A stretch of 64,000 bases of DNA from Embleya scabrispora DSM 41855 (GCF_000372745.1 NZ_KB889664.1:195665-259664), one strand, 5' to 3'; positions 44,328 through 53,862 are shown, numbered from the stretch's first letter. Notes: generated by a model from the letters alone, not told the origin. Numbers and translations are program-made.

Positions 44328-45953
44328 ATGAGAAAAGTCATAGCCCTGTTCTCCGCAGCCGTGGCGCTCGTGGCCCTCGGCGGAGTCTCCGTCGGCGCCG
44401 CACCCGACTCCACCGGCGTCGAGGACACCGGGCAGGGAAAACTCGTCTGGAGCTCCTGTAACGACGCCACCACGCCCGCGCTGCAGTGCGCGATGCTCGA
44501 CGTGCCGGTGGACTACGCGACCCCGCACGGCCCCAGGATCAAGATCAAGGTGAACCGGCTTCCCGCCACCGCGCCCAGGAACAGGCAACAGGGTCCGATT
44601 CTGCTCAACCCCGGCGGCCCCGGGAGTTCCGGGCTCTGGATGCCCGCGTTCATCTCCGGGCAGATCCCCCAGGACGTCGCCTCGACCTACGACTGGATCG
44701 GCTTCGACCCGCGCGGCACCAACGGCAGCGAGCCCCATGTCGTCTGCGACGCCGAATACTTCCACGGCGAGCGGCCCGACTACCAGATCAGCCAGGGCAC
44801 TTCGAAGGCGTGGCTGACGAAGGCGGCCGGGTACGCCGCCGACTGCGCGGCCGACTGGTCCTGGCTGATGCCGCACATGACCACCGTCGACAACGCGCGC
44901 GACATGGACAGCATCCGGCGGGCGCTCGGCGCGTCGAAGATCAACTTCTACGGCGGCTCCTGGGGCACCTCGCTGGGCTCCACCTACGGCCAACTCTTCC
45001 CCTCGCGTGTCCGGCGCATGGTGCTGGACAGCATCGTCGGCCCGACCATCCCCTGGTACGACCACAACATCCTGCAGGACCAGGAACACCAGCGCCGCTT
45101 CGACGCGTTCGCCGACTGGACGGCCAAGGCCGACTCGGTCTACCACCTGGGCACGGACGCCGCCGCGGTGAGGAAGGCGTACGACCAGGTGGAGGCCGCC
45201 CTGCGGACCGACCCGGTGGACGCCGCCCCGGCCCCCGGCAGGATCGGCCCGGCGGAATTCGAGGACACCTTCTACGGCGGCGGCTACAACTTCCTGCGCT
45301 GGCCCCGGATGGCCACCGTGCTCTCGGCCTACGTCACCCGTCACGACACCCGGCCGCTGAACATCGCCTACAACCGCTACGCGGCGCCGGGCACGGACGA
45401 CGGCGCCTTCCCGGCGTACAACGCGGCGCAGTGCAACGAGAACGCGTGGCCGCGCGACTGGGAGTTCTGGAAGAAGGACCAGGCCAGGGTCAACGCCACC
45501 GCGCCCTTCTACACCTACAACAACATGTGGTACAACGCGGCCTGCATGTTCTGGCCCGGACAGGGCAATCCGGCCGGACGCCTGAAGATCACCGGCAAGG
45601 GTCTGCCGCCCGTCCTGCTCTTCCAGGCCACCGAGGACGCCGCCACCCCGTACGAGGGTGGCCTGGCCATGCGTGACGCCTTGCCCGGTTCCAAGTTGGT
45701 CGTGCAGACCGGCGGCAGCTTCCACGAGATCCTGTTCCACGGCAACGCCTGCCTGGACGACACGTTCACCGCGTACCTTCGCGACGGCAGCCTCCCCAAG
45801 GGCGGCGGCCGCATCGCCAAGACGTGCGCCCCCGGGCCCGACCCCGAGCCCGTCTACGTGAGCCCGCCGCCGGACCCGACGGCCAAGTCCGCCGGTACGG
45901 CCACGCCCCTTTCACCCACCGACCCCGAGGCCGTGCGCGGCGTCCTGCGGTAG
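44328..45953 (+). CDS. Secreted alpha/beta-hydrolase (tripeptidyl aminopeptidase type)
   Basis: A 541-residue protein with a signal peptide (MRKVIALFSAAVALVALGG, cleavage after GAA) and an alpha/beta-hydrolase of the streptomycete tripeptidyl-peptidase family. Visible are the oxyanion segment NPGGPGSSG, nucleophile GGSWGTS (Ser211), acid residue in QATEDAATPY and His in GGSFHEILFHGNACLDD. It would trim peptides outside the cell. Earlier starts (44292, 44298) are in frame; ATG 44328 gives the best signal peptide but no ribosome site is obvious. Confidence 0.88.
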   Translation: MRKVIALFSAAVALVALGGVSVGAAPDSTGVEDTGQGKLVWSSCNDATTPALQCAMLDVPVDYATPHGPRIKIKVNRLPATAPRNRQQGPILLNPGGPGSSGLWMPAFISGQIPQDVASTYDWIGFDPRGTNGSEPHVVCDAEYFHGERPDYQISQGTSKAWLTKAAGYAADCAADWSWLMPHMTTVDNARDMDSIRRALGASKINFYGGSWGTSLGSTYGQLFPSRVRRMVLDSIVGPTIPWYDHNILQDQEHQRRFDAFADWTAKADSVYHLGTDAAAVRKAYDQVEAALRTDPVDAAPAPGRIGPAEFEDTFYGGGYNFLRWPRMATVLSAYVTRHDTRPLNIAYNRYAAPGTDDGAFPAYNAAQCNENAWPRDWEFWKKDQARVNATAPFYTYNNMWYNAACMFWPGQGNPAGRLKITGKGLPPVLLFQATEDAATPYEGGLAMRDALPGSKLVVQTGGSFHEILFHGNACLDDTFTAYLRDGSLPKGGGRIAKTCAPGPDPEPVYVSPPPDPTAKSAGTATPLSPTDPEAVRGVLR

Positions 45954-45985
45954 TCGAATCCAACAGTCCGATACCCGGATGTGAT

Positions 45986-46020
45986 CCGCCGGCCGTCGGC
46001 TCGCAGCCGACGGCCGGCGG
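45986..46020. terminator. Perfect 16-bp hairpin after the hydrolase gene
   Basis: A perfect 16-base GC-rich stem with a 3-base CGC loop, 33 bases downstream of the hydrolase stop. No U-tract follows. Confidence 0.75.
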
Positions 46021-46228
46021 CCGGGTGATCCGCTCACCCGGCTCGATGTCCACACCGGCGCGCGTCGGCCGGACGGTCGAGGTGTGGCTTGGATGCCCTG
46101 GTCGAGCCCTCGAATGGCGTGGATTCGGCTCCTCAAGGCGTGATCACCAATGCGACGATCTGGTGATCGACGGAGGCTTCCGCCTGGTGCGGCGGCGTTT
46201 CCCCTCGCGACCGAAAGGGATCACCCTC

Positions 46229-46987
46229 GTGGACTCGCTGGATCTGAAGACGGTGCGCACCAGCCTCGAAGAGGCGGTTCTACACGTGCGGCTGGCCCGC
46301 CCGGAGACAGGCAACGCGCTCGACGAGCAGATGTTGGACGACCTCTTGGCGGTGCTCTCCCATCTGCGTACGCGAACCGACGTGCGGGTGCTCGTCCTGT
46401 CCGGGGAGGGAGATTCCTTCTGCCTCGGCGGTGATCGCGGCGAGTTCCTACGCCTGGCGGCCGAGGATCCCGGCGGACCGGCCGTGCGCCGGATCGGCGA
46501 CAAGGCGCGGTCGGTATGCGAAGGGTTGGCGGCGGCCGATCCGGTCACCATCGCGCGCGTCCACGGCCGGGTGGTCGGGGCGGGGCTGGCCCTGGCGGTC
46601 TTTTGCGACCTGCGGGTGGGCGACATCGAGACACGGTTCCGGATGCCGGAGTTGGCCCTGGGACTGCCGACCGCGTGGGGCGGCGCGATGGCCCGACTGA
46701 TCGGCGAGGTCGGCGCCGCCCGCATCCGCGAACTCGTGTTGACCGCGGACGCGTTCGACGCCCACACCGCACACCGGCTGTCGATCCTGCACCAGGTCGT
46801 GCCGGCCGACGAACTCGACGCGGCGGTGAGCCGCTGGGTCAAACCCGTCGTACGCAGGCCCGTCGCGGCACTGCACGCGTCCAAGACGCTGATGAACGCC
46901 TACAGCCGGAGCGACCGGCTCGGTGATCTCTCCATGCTCGACGGGCACTTCCTGTCCGCGTTCCTGGGCGCCGGGATCGCGCGCTGA
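46229..46987 (+). CDS. Enoyl-CoA hydratase/isomerase family protein
   Basis: A 252-residue crotonase-fold protein: RPETGNALDEQMLDDL, the first oxyanion segment SFCLGGDRGEF, and HGRVVGAGLALAVFCDLRVG, where a Gly-rich turn builds the second half of the oxyanion hole. Members hydrate, isomerise or hydrolyse acyl-CoAs. GTG 46229 has GAAAGGGA eight bases upstream. It stands alone; the substrate cannot be inferred. Confidence 0.88.
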   Translation: MDSLDLKTVRTSLEEAVLHVRLARPETGNALDEQMLDDLLAVLSHLRTRTDVRVLVLSGEGDSFCLGGDRGEFLRLAAEDPGGPAVRRIGDKARSVCEGLAAADPVTIARVHGRVVGAGLALAVFCDLRVGDIETRFRMPELALGLPTAWGGAMARLIGEVGAARIRELVLTADAFDAHTAHRLSILHQVVPADELDAAVSRWVKPVVRRPVAALHASKTLMNAYSRSDRLGDLSMLDGHFLSAFLGAGIAR

Positions 46988-46992
46988 CGCCG

Positions 46993-47033
46993 GCGGGGTC
47001 CGGTCGCATCGGTGTGATGCGACCGGACCCCGC
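46993..47033. terminator. Perfect 17-bp hairpin between convergent genes
   Basis: Arms of 17 bases (GCGGGGTCCGGTCGCAT and complement) enclose a 7-base loop and are followed by TTT on the plus strand. It lies between the enoyl-CoA hydratase and the convergent P450. Confidence 0.85.
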
Positions 47034-47044
47034 TTTGCGCACGC

Positions 47045-48298
47045 TCAGCGCACGCTCACCGGCATCCGGGTGATCCGGCGAAAGGCCAGTCGAGGCTCCC
47101 AGGTGGGCGGTGCCACCACCCGCAGCGCGGGCAGGCGACGCAGGACCGCCTCCAGCAGCACACCGGCCTCCAGACGGGCCAGGCCCGCCCCGATGCAGTA
47201 GTGGATGCCGCCGCCGAAGGAGATGTGCCGGGCCCGACGCGTGACATCGAAGGCGTGCGCGTCGGGCGTCAGGGTCGGGTCGTGATTGGCCGCGCCCAAC
47301 ATCGTGTGCACGACCTCGCCGCGGGTGATGGGTATGCCGCCCAGGAGCAGGTCCCTACCCGCGTATCGGGTGGTCACGTGGATCGGCGGGTCGTAGCGGA
47401 AGACCTCCTCGACGGCATTGGCCAGGGCCGCCGGGTGCGCGCGCAGCCACGCGCGCTGCGCCGGGTGCCGGTCGAAGGTCCAGATCATCGTGGACAGCAG
47501 CGTGGAGGTGGTCTCCAGGGACGCGATGACCACGAACATGGCGAGCGAGTAGACGTTCTCGTCGGCCAGTTCCCGATCCGGCTCCAACGCGTCCCACGCG
47601 CGCAGCCACCCGGAGATCACGTCGTCGCCGGGGTCGGCCCGACGCCGCGCGACCAGGGCCGTGAAGTACTCGCGCAACCCCCGGATGGCGTCGTCCGCCG
47701 CCAGGAGTTGCCGTTTGGTGGGGAGCAGCTCCTGGGCGTACGCCTGCGCGTGGGTGAGTGCGCGGAGCAGGTCGAAGTCCTCGGGCGGCAGGCCCAGCCA
47801 GTGCCCGACGGTGGCCACCGGCAGTTGTTCGCCGACGAGTTCGGCGAAGTCCGCGTGCGCGTCACCGGCGTGCTCGATCAGGGTGTCGAGCAGTGTGTCC
47901 GCCACCCGCTGCACCGTCGGGCGCAGCGCTTCGAGGGTGCCGCGGTCGAAGATGTTGTTCACGGACCTGCGGATCCGGGTGTGCTCCGGCGGATTGAGCG
48001 CCACCAGGGTCTGTTCGAGTTCGCGGGACGACGGTGTCGACCAGCGCGAGCCGTCGGTCTGTCGGGCGCGCCACGCCCGGTCCAGGGCGAGCCAATCAGG
48101 GCTGCGCAGGACCTCGTCGCACGCGTGGTGGCCGGTCACCAGGAACCCACCCCAGGGCGCGGGCACCACGTCGCCCATCTCCCGTAGACTCGCGTACAGC
48201 GGCAGGGGGTCCGCCTGACCGGCGACGGAACGCAGCCGGGACAACAGGGCGACGACACTTCGGCTGTCGATGACGGTGGTGGGCGCTGGAGACTGCAC
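47045..48298 (-). CDS. Cytochrome P450 at the end of the conservon
   Basis: A 417-residue P450 with the ExxR motif in EEVFRYDPP and the haem-Cys motif FGGGIHYCIGAG. The I-helix reads VIASLETTS, without the usual AGxET. GTG 48298 has AAGGAG upstream. It lies ~320 bases after the conservon P450 on the same strand; CYP154/CYP157 tandem pairs are known in streptomycete conservons, and this could be the CYP154-like partner. The redox substrate is unknown. Confidence 0.9.
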   Translation of the reverse strand: MQSPAPTTVIDSRSVVALLSRLRSVAGQADPLPLYASLREMGDVVPAPWGGFLVTGHHACDEVLRSPDWLALDRAWRARQTDGSRWSTPSSRELEQTLVALNPPEHTRIRRSVNNIFDRGTLEALRPTVQRVADTLLDTLIEHAGDAHADFAELVGEQLPVATVGHWLGLPPEDFDLLRALTHAQAYAQELLPTKRQLLAADDAIRGLREYFTALVARRRADPGDDVISGWLRAWDALEPDRELADENVYSLAMFVVIASLETTSTLLSTMIWTFDRHPAQRAWLRAHPAALANAVEEVFRYDPPIHVTTRYAGRDLLLGGIPITRGEVVHTMLGAANHDPTLTPDAHAFDVTRRARHISFGGGIHYCIGAGLARLEAGVLLEAVLRRLPALRVVAPPTWEPRLAFRRITRMPVSVR

Positions 48299-48616
48299 GA
48301 CGGGCTCCTTCTGACTCGACAAGAGGTCGGCTGACGACTCGGCACAGCGTTGATCGACCGGCCGCCCCGGATGCGGGCGGCCGACGGTGAAGGGTGTCTG
48401 CGGTTGGTTCGCGGCTGCCCCGCGTTCGTCGCGCGGGGTGTTAGGGGCATGCGTCATCCCCGCTCCGCTCGGGGGCGCCGACGCCCGGCCCGGGAGAGAG
48501 CGACTCCCCCGGGCCGGGGCCACCGGCCTCGGTGGGCCGCGGCCCGCCTCATCTGGGCGGTCCGCGCCGGCACCGGTGGTGGTCGCGGCCCGCCTGGCGC
48601 GGCGGTCAGGGTTCGG
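48299..48616. other. Spacer between the two P450 genes
   Basis: About 320 GC-rich bases, without a supported frame. The gap is long compared with the overlapping genes upstream, so the second P450 may have its own promoter here. Confidence 0.4.
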
Positions 48617-50011
48617 CTATTGGCCTCGCCACCAGTTCAGGAAGGAGCTCCACACCCCGCCCTTGCGCGCGCCGGGATCCGGGCGCTCGGGTGGGGTGGC
48701 CGAGCGTGCGGGCGCCTGATCCGCGGGCCGGGGCGCGGTGCGCGGCAGGCTCGGCGTGAAGCGGGCCGGCAGCGCGGTGAGCGCCCGGTTGAAGGGGCCG
48801 GGCCGCCAGTCCAACTCCGCGACCGGCACCGCGAGTTCGAGGTCGGGCAGCCGGTTGAGCAGCTTTTCGATCGCGGCGGTGGCGATCAGCCAGGCGGAGT
48901 CCTTGGCCGGGCAGGCGTGCGGTCCCGCGCTCCAGGCCAGGTGAGAGCGGTTGCTCGGTCTGCGGCCGTTCGCGAACAGGGCGGGGTCGCTGTTGGTGGC
49001 GGCGAAGCTGATCACCACCGGGGTGCCCCGGCGGAGCGTGACGCCCGCCAGGTCGACGTCCCGCACCGGATAGTGCACGGCGTAGTTGGCCATCGGCGGA
49101 TCGGTCCACAACACTTCGTCGAGCGCGTCCTCGACGGACGCCCCACCGCCGAACAGGCTGACCGAGAACCGCTCGTCGGAGAGGATCAACCGCAACCCGT
49201 TGGCGATGAGGTTGCGTTGCGGTTCGGTGCCGGCGCTCATGAGCATGACGAGTTGATGGATCATCTCCTCGTCGTTGAGCCTGTTGGGGTGGGCCATCAG
49301 CCACGAGGTGACGTCGGAGCCGGGTTGTTCGCGTTTGAGCGCGACGAGTTCGACCAGGGCACCGGTCAGCATTGCGTTGGCCGCCTCCGCGTCCCCGACC
49401 GCGTCGAAGATGCCGGCGATGCCGGCGACCAGGCGGTCGCCCAACTCGGGCGGGCTGCCGAAGAGTTCGCTGAACACCAAAAGCGGCAGGGTCTTGGCGT
49501 AGGAGTTCAGCAGGTCGACGCTGCCGGTCTGCGCCCACTGGTCGACCAGGTAGTCCGAGCTGCGCTCGACGAAACGACGCAGCTGGTACGGGTCGATCCG
49601 GTCGAGGCTGTCGGTGACGGCCTGGCGCAGCCGCAGGTGCTCGGCGCCGTCGGAGAACAGGCAGTTCGGCCGGTACATCATCATGGGTACGACCGGGCTG
49701 TCGGCGGGCACCGTGCCGTCCGCCAGCGCGAGCCAGCGTCGGGGGTCCTTGGCGAACAGCTCGGGGGAGTGCAGCACGCGCAGCGCGGCGGCGTGGTCGG
49801 TGACCAGCATCGCGTCGACCCCGGGTGCCAGTTCCACCGGGCCGGCCACGCCCTGTCGGCGTAGGTGTTCGTACACGGCGCGGGGGTCGGCGGAGAACGC
49901 CTTGTCGTGCAGGGGGACGGCTGCGCCGGCGTGGTGTGCGGGGCAGCCCGGGGGCGGCGTGGGGTGATCGCCGGATGAGGGTGCCGGACGATCGAGTGGG
50001 CCAGTGTTCAC
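48617..50011 (-). CDS. cvnE: Conservon cytochrome P450 lacking ExxR (CYP157-like)
   Basis: A 464-residue P450-fold protein with the haem-Cys segment WSAGPHACPAKDSAW, the usual conservon form. The K-helix ExxR reads DEVLW, i.e. Arg is replaced by Trp, as reported for CYP157 enzymes such as CYP157C1 (EQSLW). The C-terminus is Pro-rich with a final Trp-rich SFLNWWRGQ. Its GTG overlaps the GTPase stop by four bases. It may signal or catalyse together with the GTPase and the second P450. Confidence 0.9.
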   Translation of the reverse strand: MNTGPLDRPAPSSGDHPTPPPGCPAHHAGAAVPLHDKAFSADPRAVYEHLRRQGVAGPVELAPGVDAMLVTDHAAALRVLHSPELFAKDPRRWLALADGTVPADSPVVPMMMYRPNCLFSDGAEHLRLRQAVTDSLDRIDPYQLRRFVERSSDYLVDQWAQTGSVDLLNSYAKTLPLLVFSELFGSPPELGDRLVAGIAGIFDAVGDAEAANAMLTGALVELVALKREQPGSDVTSWLMAHPNRLNDEEMIHQLVMLMSAGTEPQRNLIANGLRLILSDERFSVSLFGGGASVEDALDEVLWTDPPMANYAVHYPVRDVDLAGVTLRRGTPVVISFAATNSDPALFANGRRPSNRSHLAWSAGPHACPAKDSAWLIATAAIEKLLNRLPDLELAVPVAELDWRPGPFNRALTALPARFTPSLPRTAPRPADQAPARSATPPERPDPGARKGGVWSSFLNWWRGQ

Positions 50012-50616
50012 GCGAGTTCCTTGGATGCCCGGAGCTGGAGGTAGCGGACGAGGGCCATCAGGGCCTCGGTCGAGGAGGCGCGGTCGCGGGCGTCGCAGGT
50101 GACCAGAGGCGTCTCCGGCAGCAGGTCGAGCGCGGTGCGCAGCTTCTCCAGGGGATGTTCGACGGCGCCGTCGAACCGGTTGATGGCGACGGCGTACGGC
50201 ACGTCGTACTCCTCCAACAGGCCGATGACGTCGAAGGATTGGTCGAAGCGTTGGGGGTCGATCAGGACGAGGGCGCCGAGTGCGCCCAGGGTCATGTCCT
50301 TCCACACCTGGGCGAAGCGCTGCTGCCCGGGCGTGCCGAAGAGGTAGAGCACGAGTCGGTCGCTGAGGGTGAGTCGACCGAAGTCCAGGGCGACCGTGGT
50401 GGTGGTCTTGCGGCCCGCGCCCGTCAGGTCGTCGACGTGTGCGCCGGCCTGCGTCATCGTCTCCTCGGTACTGAGGGGGCGAATTTCCGACATGGTGCCG
50501 ACGAAGGTGGTCTTGCCGACGGCGAAGTGCCCGACCACCAGGATCTTCGCCGCGACCTTGACGGAGTCGGCCAGGTAGACGTCGGTGGTGGCGCCGCTAG
50601 AGACGGGCGAGTCCAT
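50008..50616 (-). CDS. cvnD: Conservon Ras-like GTPase
   Basis: A 202-residue small GTPase with P-loop GHFAVGKTT, switch-II-like GTPGQQRF and base-recognition NRFD. CvnD proteins bind membrane-associated complexes with CvnA-C and link a kinase-like sensor to downstream effects on development or antibiotic production. ATG 50616 overlaps cvnC by 20 bases, ensuring coupled translation. Confidence 0.94.
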   Translation of the reverse strand: MDSPVSSGATTDVYLADSVKVAAKILVVGHFAVGKTTFVGTMSEIRPLSTEETMTQAGAHVDDLTGAGRKTTTTVALDFGRLTLSDRLVLYLFGTPGQQRFAQVWKDMTLGALGALVLIDPQRFDQSFDVIGLLEEYDVPYAVAINRFDGAVEHPLEKLRTALDLLPETPLVTCDARDRASSTEALMALVRYLQLRASKELA

Positions 50617-50965
50617 CCAGCACCTCCTGTAGCAGTTGGGTCTTGGGAAGCTCGGCGGTGGGGATGGGTCGGCGGGTGGCCACCAGGCCGGTGTCCATGA
50701 GGTCGGACAGCAGCACCTTGACCACGCCGATGGGCAGTTTCAGGTGCGCGGCGACCTCGGCGACCGAGAGGATCCCGCCGCGACACAGGGCGAGCAGGCG
50801 CGTGCTCTCGGGGTCGAGGATGTGCGGGGACTCGTCGCCGGGCAACGCGATCACCAGACTGACCAGATCCAGACCCTCGCGGGTCGGGTGGCCGCGGCCG
50901 CGGGTGATGACGTAGGGGCGTACTAAGTCGGGGGCGTCGGATTTCGCCGTGGGATCGTTGGTCAT
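50597..50965 (-). CDS. cvnC: Conservon DUF742 protein
   Basis: A 122-residue DUF742 protein with LVRPYVITRGRGHPTREGLD at the start, the helix-turn-helix-like LSVAEVAAHLKLPIGVVKVL and a short C-terminal helix. CvnC is the winged-helix-like component of the conservon signalling complex. ATG 50965 overlaps the cvnB stop (ATGA). Confidence 0.94.
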   Translation of the reverse strand: MTNDPTAKSDAPDLVRPYVITRGRGHPTREGLDLVSLVIALPGDESPHILDPESTRLLALCRGGILSVAEVAAHLKLPIGVVKVLLSDLMDTGLVATRRPIPTAELPKTQLLQEVLDGLARL

Positions 50966-51363
50966 ACCGAATGGTCCGCATTCCGTCGGGGCGGGCTGGT
51001 CATTTCCTTTCCGAGTTGGCGTACCAGCTGTTGCATACGGAACGTGATGATCTCCATGTCCACGTTCTGCGTGGCCGATACAGCCAGATAGGCGCCGGGA
51101 CCGGCCGCCACCAGGAAGATGAATCCGTCGCCGAACTCGACGAGCGTCTGACGCCACGGGGTCTCGGAATCGCCGATGAACTCCGCCGTGCTCCGGCTGA
51201 TCGATTGCAGCCCGGACAGCGCCGCGGCCTGACGGTCGGCTTCGTCCCGGGATATCCCGTCGGAATGCGCGCGCAATATTCCGTCCGCGGACAACAGGAT
51301 GGCGTGCCGCGCCTCCGGGACCTTGAGGGCGTCGTTGAGAATCCAGGCCAGGTCGTTGTTCAT
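50962..51363 (-). CDS. cvnB: Conservon roadblock/LC7 protein
   Basis: A 133-residue roadblock/LC7-domain protein (NNDLAWILNDALKVPEARHA, then AILLSADGILRAHSDGISRD). In conservons it acts as a scaffold or regulator of the CvnD GTPase. The ATG overlaps the cvnA stop (ATGA), and its stop overlaps cvnC. Confidence 0.94.
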   Translation of the reverse strand: MNNDLAWILNDALKVPEARHAILLSADGILRAHSDGISRDEADRQAAALSGLQSISRSTAEFIGDSETPWRQTLVEFGDGFIFLVAAGPGAYLAVSATQNVDMEIITFRMQQLVRQLGKEMTSPPRRNADHSV

Positions 51364-52667
51364 CGGTTTTCTTGCCCTTTGTCGTCTGTATCGGGAACGC
51401 GGCCGGAGCGGGTTCCGCGCAGGAACGCGCCCATCAGCCCCGCCGTCTCCGCATCCGATCGGTCGGATGCGTCCGTCGGCGCGGGTTGGTGCGTGCGGTC
51501 GACCGGCAGCGGGGCCCGGCGGCGGCGCTGCGGCAGTTCTCCGTCCAGGGCGGCGGTTCCTTCGTCGGCGACGGGAGTGGTGGTCGCGGGCGCGGCGGGC
51601 CGCACCTCGCCGGCCGCGGCGCGGGGAACGCGGGCGACGCGGCGTTGTGCGGGGACCGGGGCGGGCTCGGTGTCCACTGCGGTGGTGAGCAGTTCGGAGG
51701 GGAGCATCAGCACCGCGCGCATGCCGCCGTAGGGCGATCGGGTGTCCACCGAGACGGTGAAGCCGTACTGGGCGGCGAGCATGCCGATGACGGGGAAGCC
51801 GAACTGGGGCGGGTGGCCCAGGCGGGTGATGCCGACCGGCTCGGTGGCGCCGAGGTAGCGGGCCGCGCTTTGCCGCGCCTCCTCGTGCATGCCCACGCCC
51901 GCGTCGTCGACCATGACGCACACCCCGTTGGGCACGGTCTGGAAGTTGATCTCGACGGTGGTGTGCGGCGGTGAGTAACTGGCGGCGTTGTCCAGCAGTT
52001 CGGCGACGGCCAGGGCGACCGGCTCGACCGCCCGGCCGATGACGGCGACGTTGGATTGCATCCGGATCTCCACGCGGAGGTAGTCGCGGATGCGGCCCTT
52101 CGCGCCGCGCATAACGTCGTACAGCGGCGCCGCCGCGCGTTGGCGTCCGGTCCATCCGCCGCAGAGCGCGGCGATGACCTGGGCGCGGCGGCCGAATTGC
52201 GAGTTCATGTGGTCGATCGCCAGCAGATCCTGGAGCAGTTGCGCGTCGACGTAGTTGTTCTGCATTTCGGAGATCGCCAACTGCTGTTCGCCGGCCAGCG
52301 CCTGGAGGGTGCGCATGGCGGCCTTCAACGCGTTCTTGGCCGAATGGTCGGCCCGGTCGCGGGCGTCCTCGACGGCGGTGGTGAACATCTCCACGACCGT
52401 CTCGATGTTCTGTGCGTACGGCGTGGCGCGCAGCTCATCGTGGAGGAGAAGCGATCCCTTGAGTCGTTCCCCGGTCTCGACCAGGGCCGGCAGCAGCACC
52501 CGGACGACATTGTCGATCTCGTCGTCGCGCATGCGTACGTCCTCGGCCAGCAGGCGATTCCTCTCCCTCAGGTTTCTGACGGTTGTTCGGCTGCGGGCCA
52601 CGTAAACGGCCGCGGCGCAGGTGCCGGCCACCCCGTACCAGAGTGCGGGGTCCTGTACAAAATTCAT
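51360..52667 (-). CDS. cvnA: Conservon sensor histidine-kinase-like protein
   Basis: A 435-residue protein: one N-terminal membrane segment (about residues 8-25), an Arg/Glu-rich coiled region, a helical linker, and a HATPase domain with N-box AELLDNAASYSP and DDAGVGM. CvnA proteins have an ATPase domain but no classical phosphorylatable H-box; none is evident here. A long Pro/Ala/Arg tail follows. ATG 52667 is the best start. It is the first gene of the conservon operon. Confidence 0.93.
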   Translation of the reverse strand: MNFVQDPALWYGVAGTCAAAVYVARSRTTVRNLRERNRLLAEDVRMRDDEIDNVVRVLLPALVETGERLKGSLLLHDELRATPYAQNIETVVEMFTTAVEDARDRADHSAKNALKAAMRTLQALAGEQQLAISEMQNNYVDAQLLQDLLAIDHMNSQFGRRAQVIAALCGGWTGRQRAAAPLYDVMRGAKGRIRDYLRVEIRMQSNVAVIGRAVEPVALAVAELLDNAASYSPPHTTVEINFQTVPNGVCVMVDDAGVGMHEEARQSAARYLGATEPVGITRLGHPPQFGFPVIGMLAAQYGFTVSVDTRSPYGGMRAVLMLPSELLTTAVDTEPAPVPAQRRVARVPRAAAGEVRPAAPATTTPVADEGTAALDGELPQRRRRAPLPVDRTHQPAPTDASDRSDAETAGLMGAFLRGTRSGRVPDTDDKGQENR

Positions 52668-53439
52668 TCCCACGGTCCTCGTCGCGCATTCGGGCGGGCA
52701 ACGGCGCGCGCAGCGGGTTGATTTCGGCCTCGACCGTGTGCACGAGGAACGCGACACGGTCTCCGTCCGACGCGTCGCCGTTGGCGCGACCCGCCCGCTG
52801 CACGTGTCACTCTCCGCTGCTCTCTCGTCGATGGGGCGTTGCGAGTGTAGTGGCGTCGACTTCCCCATTCCGGGAGGCCATGACACTTCTTCTTTCACAT
52901 CGACTACACGCGGGTGACCATTCCCGGGATCGAGTTATATGTCCGTTATATCGATCGATGGATACCGAATTCGATGCGCCGGATGTGGGGGGTGGATATT
53001 CGGGAGCCCGGCCGGACGGAGGTGGGGAATGGCTTGTATGCATGGGTCATTCGGAGCATTGCGACCATTACGACCGCCGAATCCCGGGCGTGTCGGAGGA
53101 GAGCCGGACGGCATGATGCCCGGCGTGCCGAGCGCCGACGGCCTTGCCCGACGGCCAGTCCGAGGAGATGTTGTGAGGATGTTCACGCACGGAGGGTGGT
53201 CCCAGGCGCGCCGGTGCACCGGCAGCGCGCAGCGCGTCGGACGGTTTATTGACGGCCCGTCAAGTGTGTGCGCCCCCCGCCGGTCGGGCGCACCGCCGGC
53301 CGAACGTCCCCGCCCCCGCTCCCTCGGCGGCCCCGACTCGGGAGTCCACTCCACGTGAATCACGCTCATCACGCCGAGTATCTGGTTGGCTACGATCGAG
53401 GCGCGGCGAGCGCGTCCACGACACCTGAGGCAGGTAGTG
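52668..53439. promoter_or_regulatory. Region upstream of the conservon, with AT-rich patch
   Basis: About 770 bases without a supported gene. An unusually AT-rich stretch near 52840-52975 contains two copies of GTTATAT exactly 11 bases apart (52934-52940 and 52945-52951). Read on the conservon strand, these give ATATAAC twice, -10-like boxes on the same face of the helix. This is the likely cvnA promoter/operator. Confidence 0.5.
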
Positions 53440-53862
53440 ATGAGCAGCGCCACGGCGAATCAGGCGGAAGAGCGCACCAACCCCGCGATGCGGCTGGATC
53501 TCGTGCCCGGTCAGATCGTCCAGGAGGTCGGCTACGACGAGGACGTCGACCAGGACCTCCGCGAGGGCATCGAGTCGCTGACCGGTCAGGATCTTGTCGA
53601 CGAGGACTACAACGATGTCGCCGACGCCGTACTCCTCTGGTTCCGCAGCGAGGACGGTGACCTCACGGACGCACTGATCGATGCGATCGGCCTGCTCGAC
53701 GAGGGTGGCGTGATCTGGATCCTCACCCCGAAGGAGGGGCGGGACGGCTACGTCGAACCCGGCGACGTCAGCGACGCCGCGCACACCGCCGGCTTGGCCC
53801 AGACGAAGCCCGTCAGTGCAGGAAGGGACTGGAGCGGCAGCCGCCTCGTCAACGCCAGGTGA
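53440..53862 (+). CDS. DUF3052 family protein
   Basis: A 140-residue acidic protein characteristic of actinobacteria (PGQIVQEVGYDEDVDQDLRE, then VIWILTPKEGRDGYVEPGDV). DUF3052 proteins include mycobacterial Rv2239c and are often near pyruvate dehydrogenase or peroxiredoxin genes; no such genes are here. The biochemical role is not established. GAGGCAGG precedes ATG 53440. Confidence 0.9.
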   Translation: MSSATANQAEERTNPAMRLDLVPGQIVQEVGYDEDVDQDLREGIESLTGQDLVDEDYNDVADAVLLWFRSEDGDLTDALIDAIGLLDEGGVIWILTPKEGRDGYVEPGDVSDAAHTAGLAQTKPVSAGRDWSGSRLVNAR

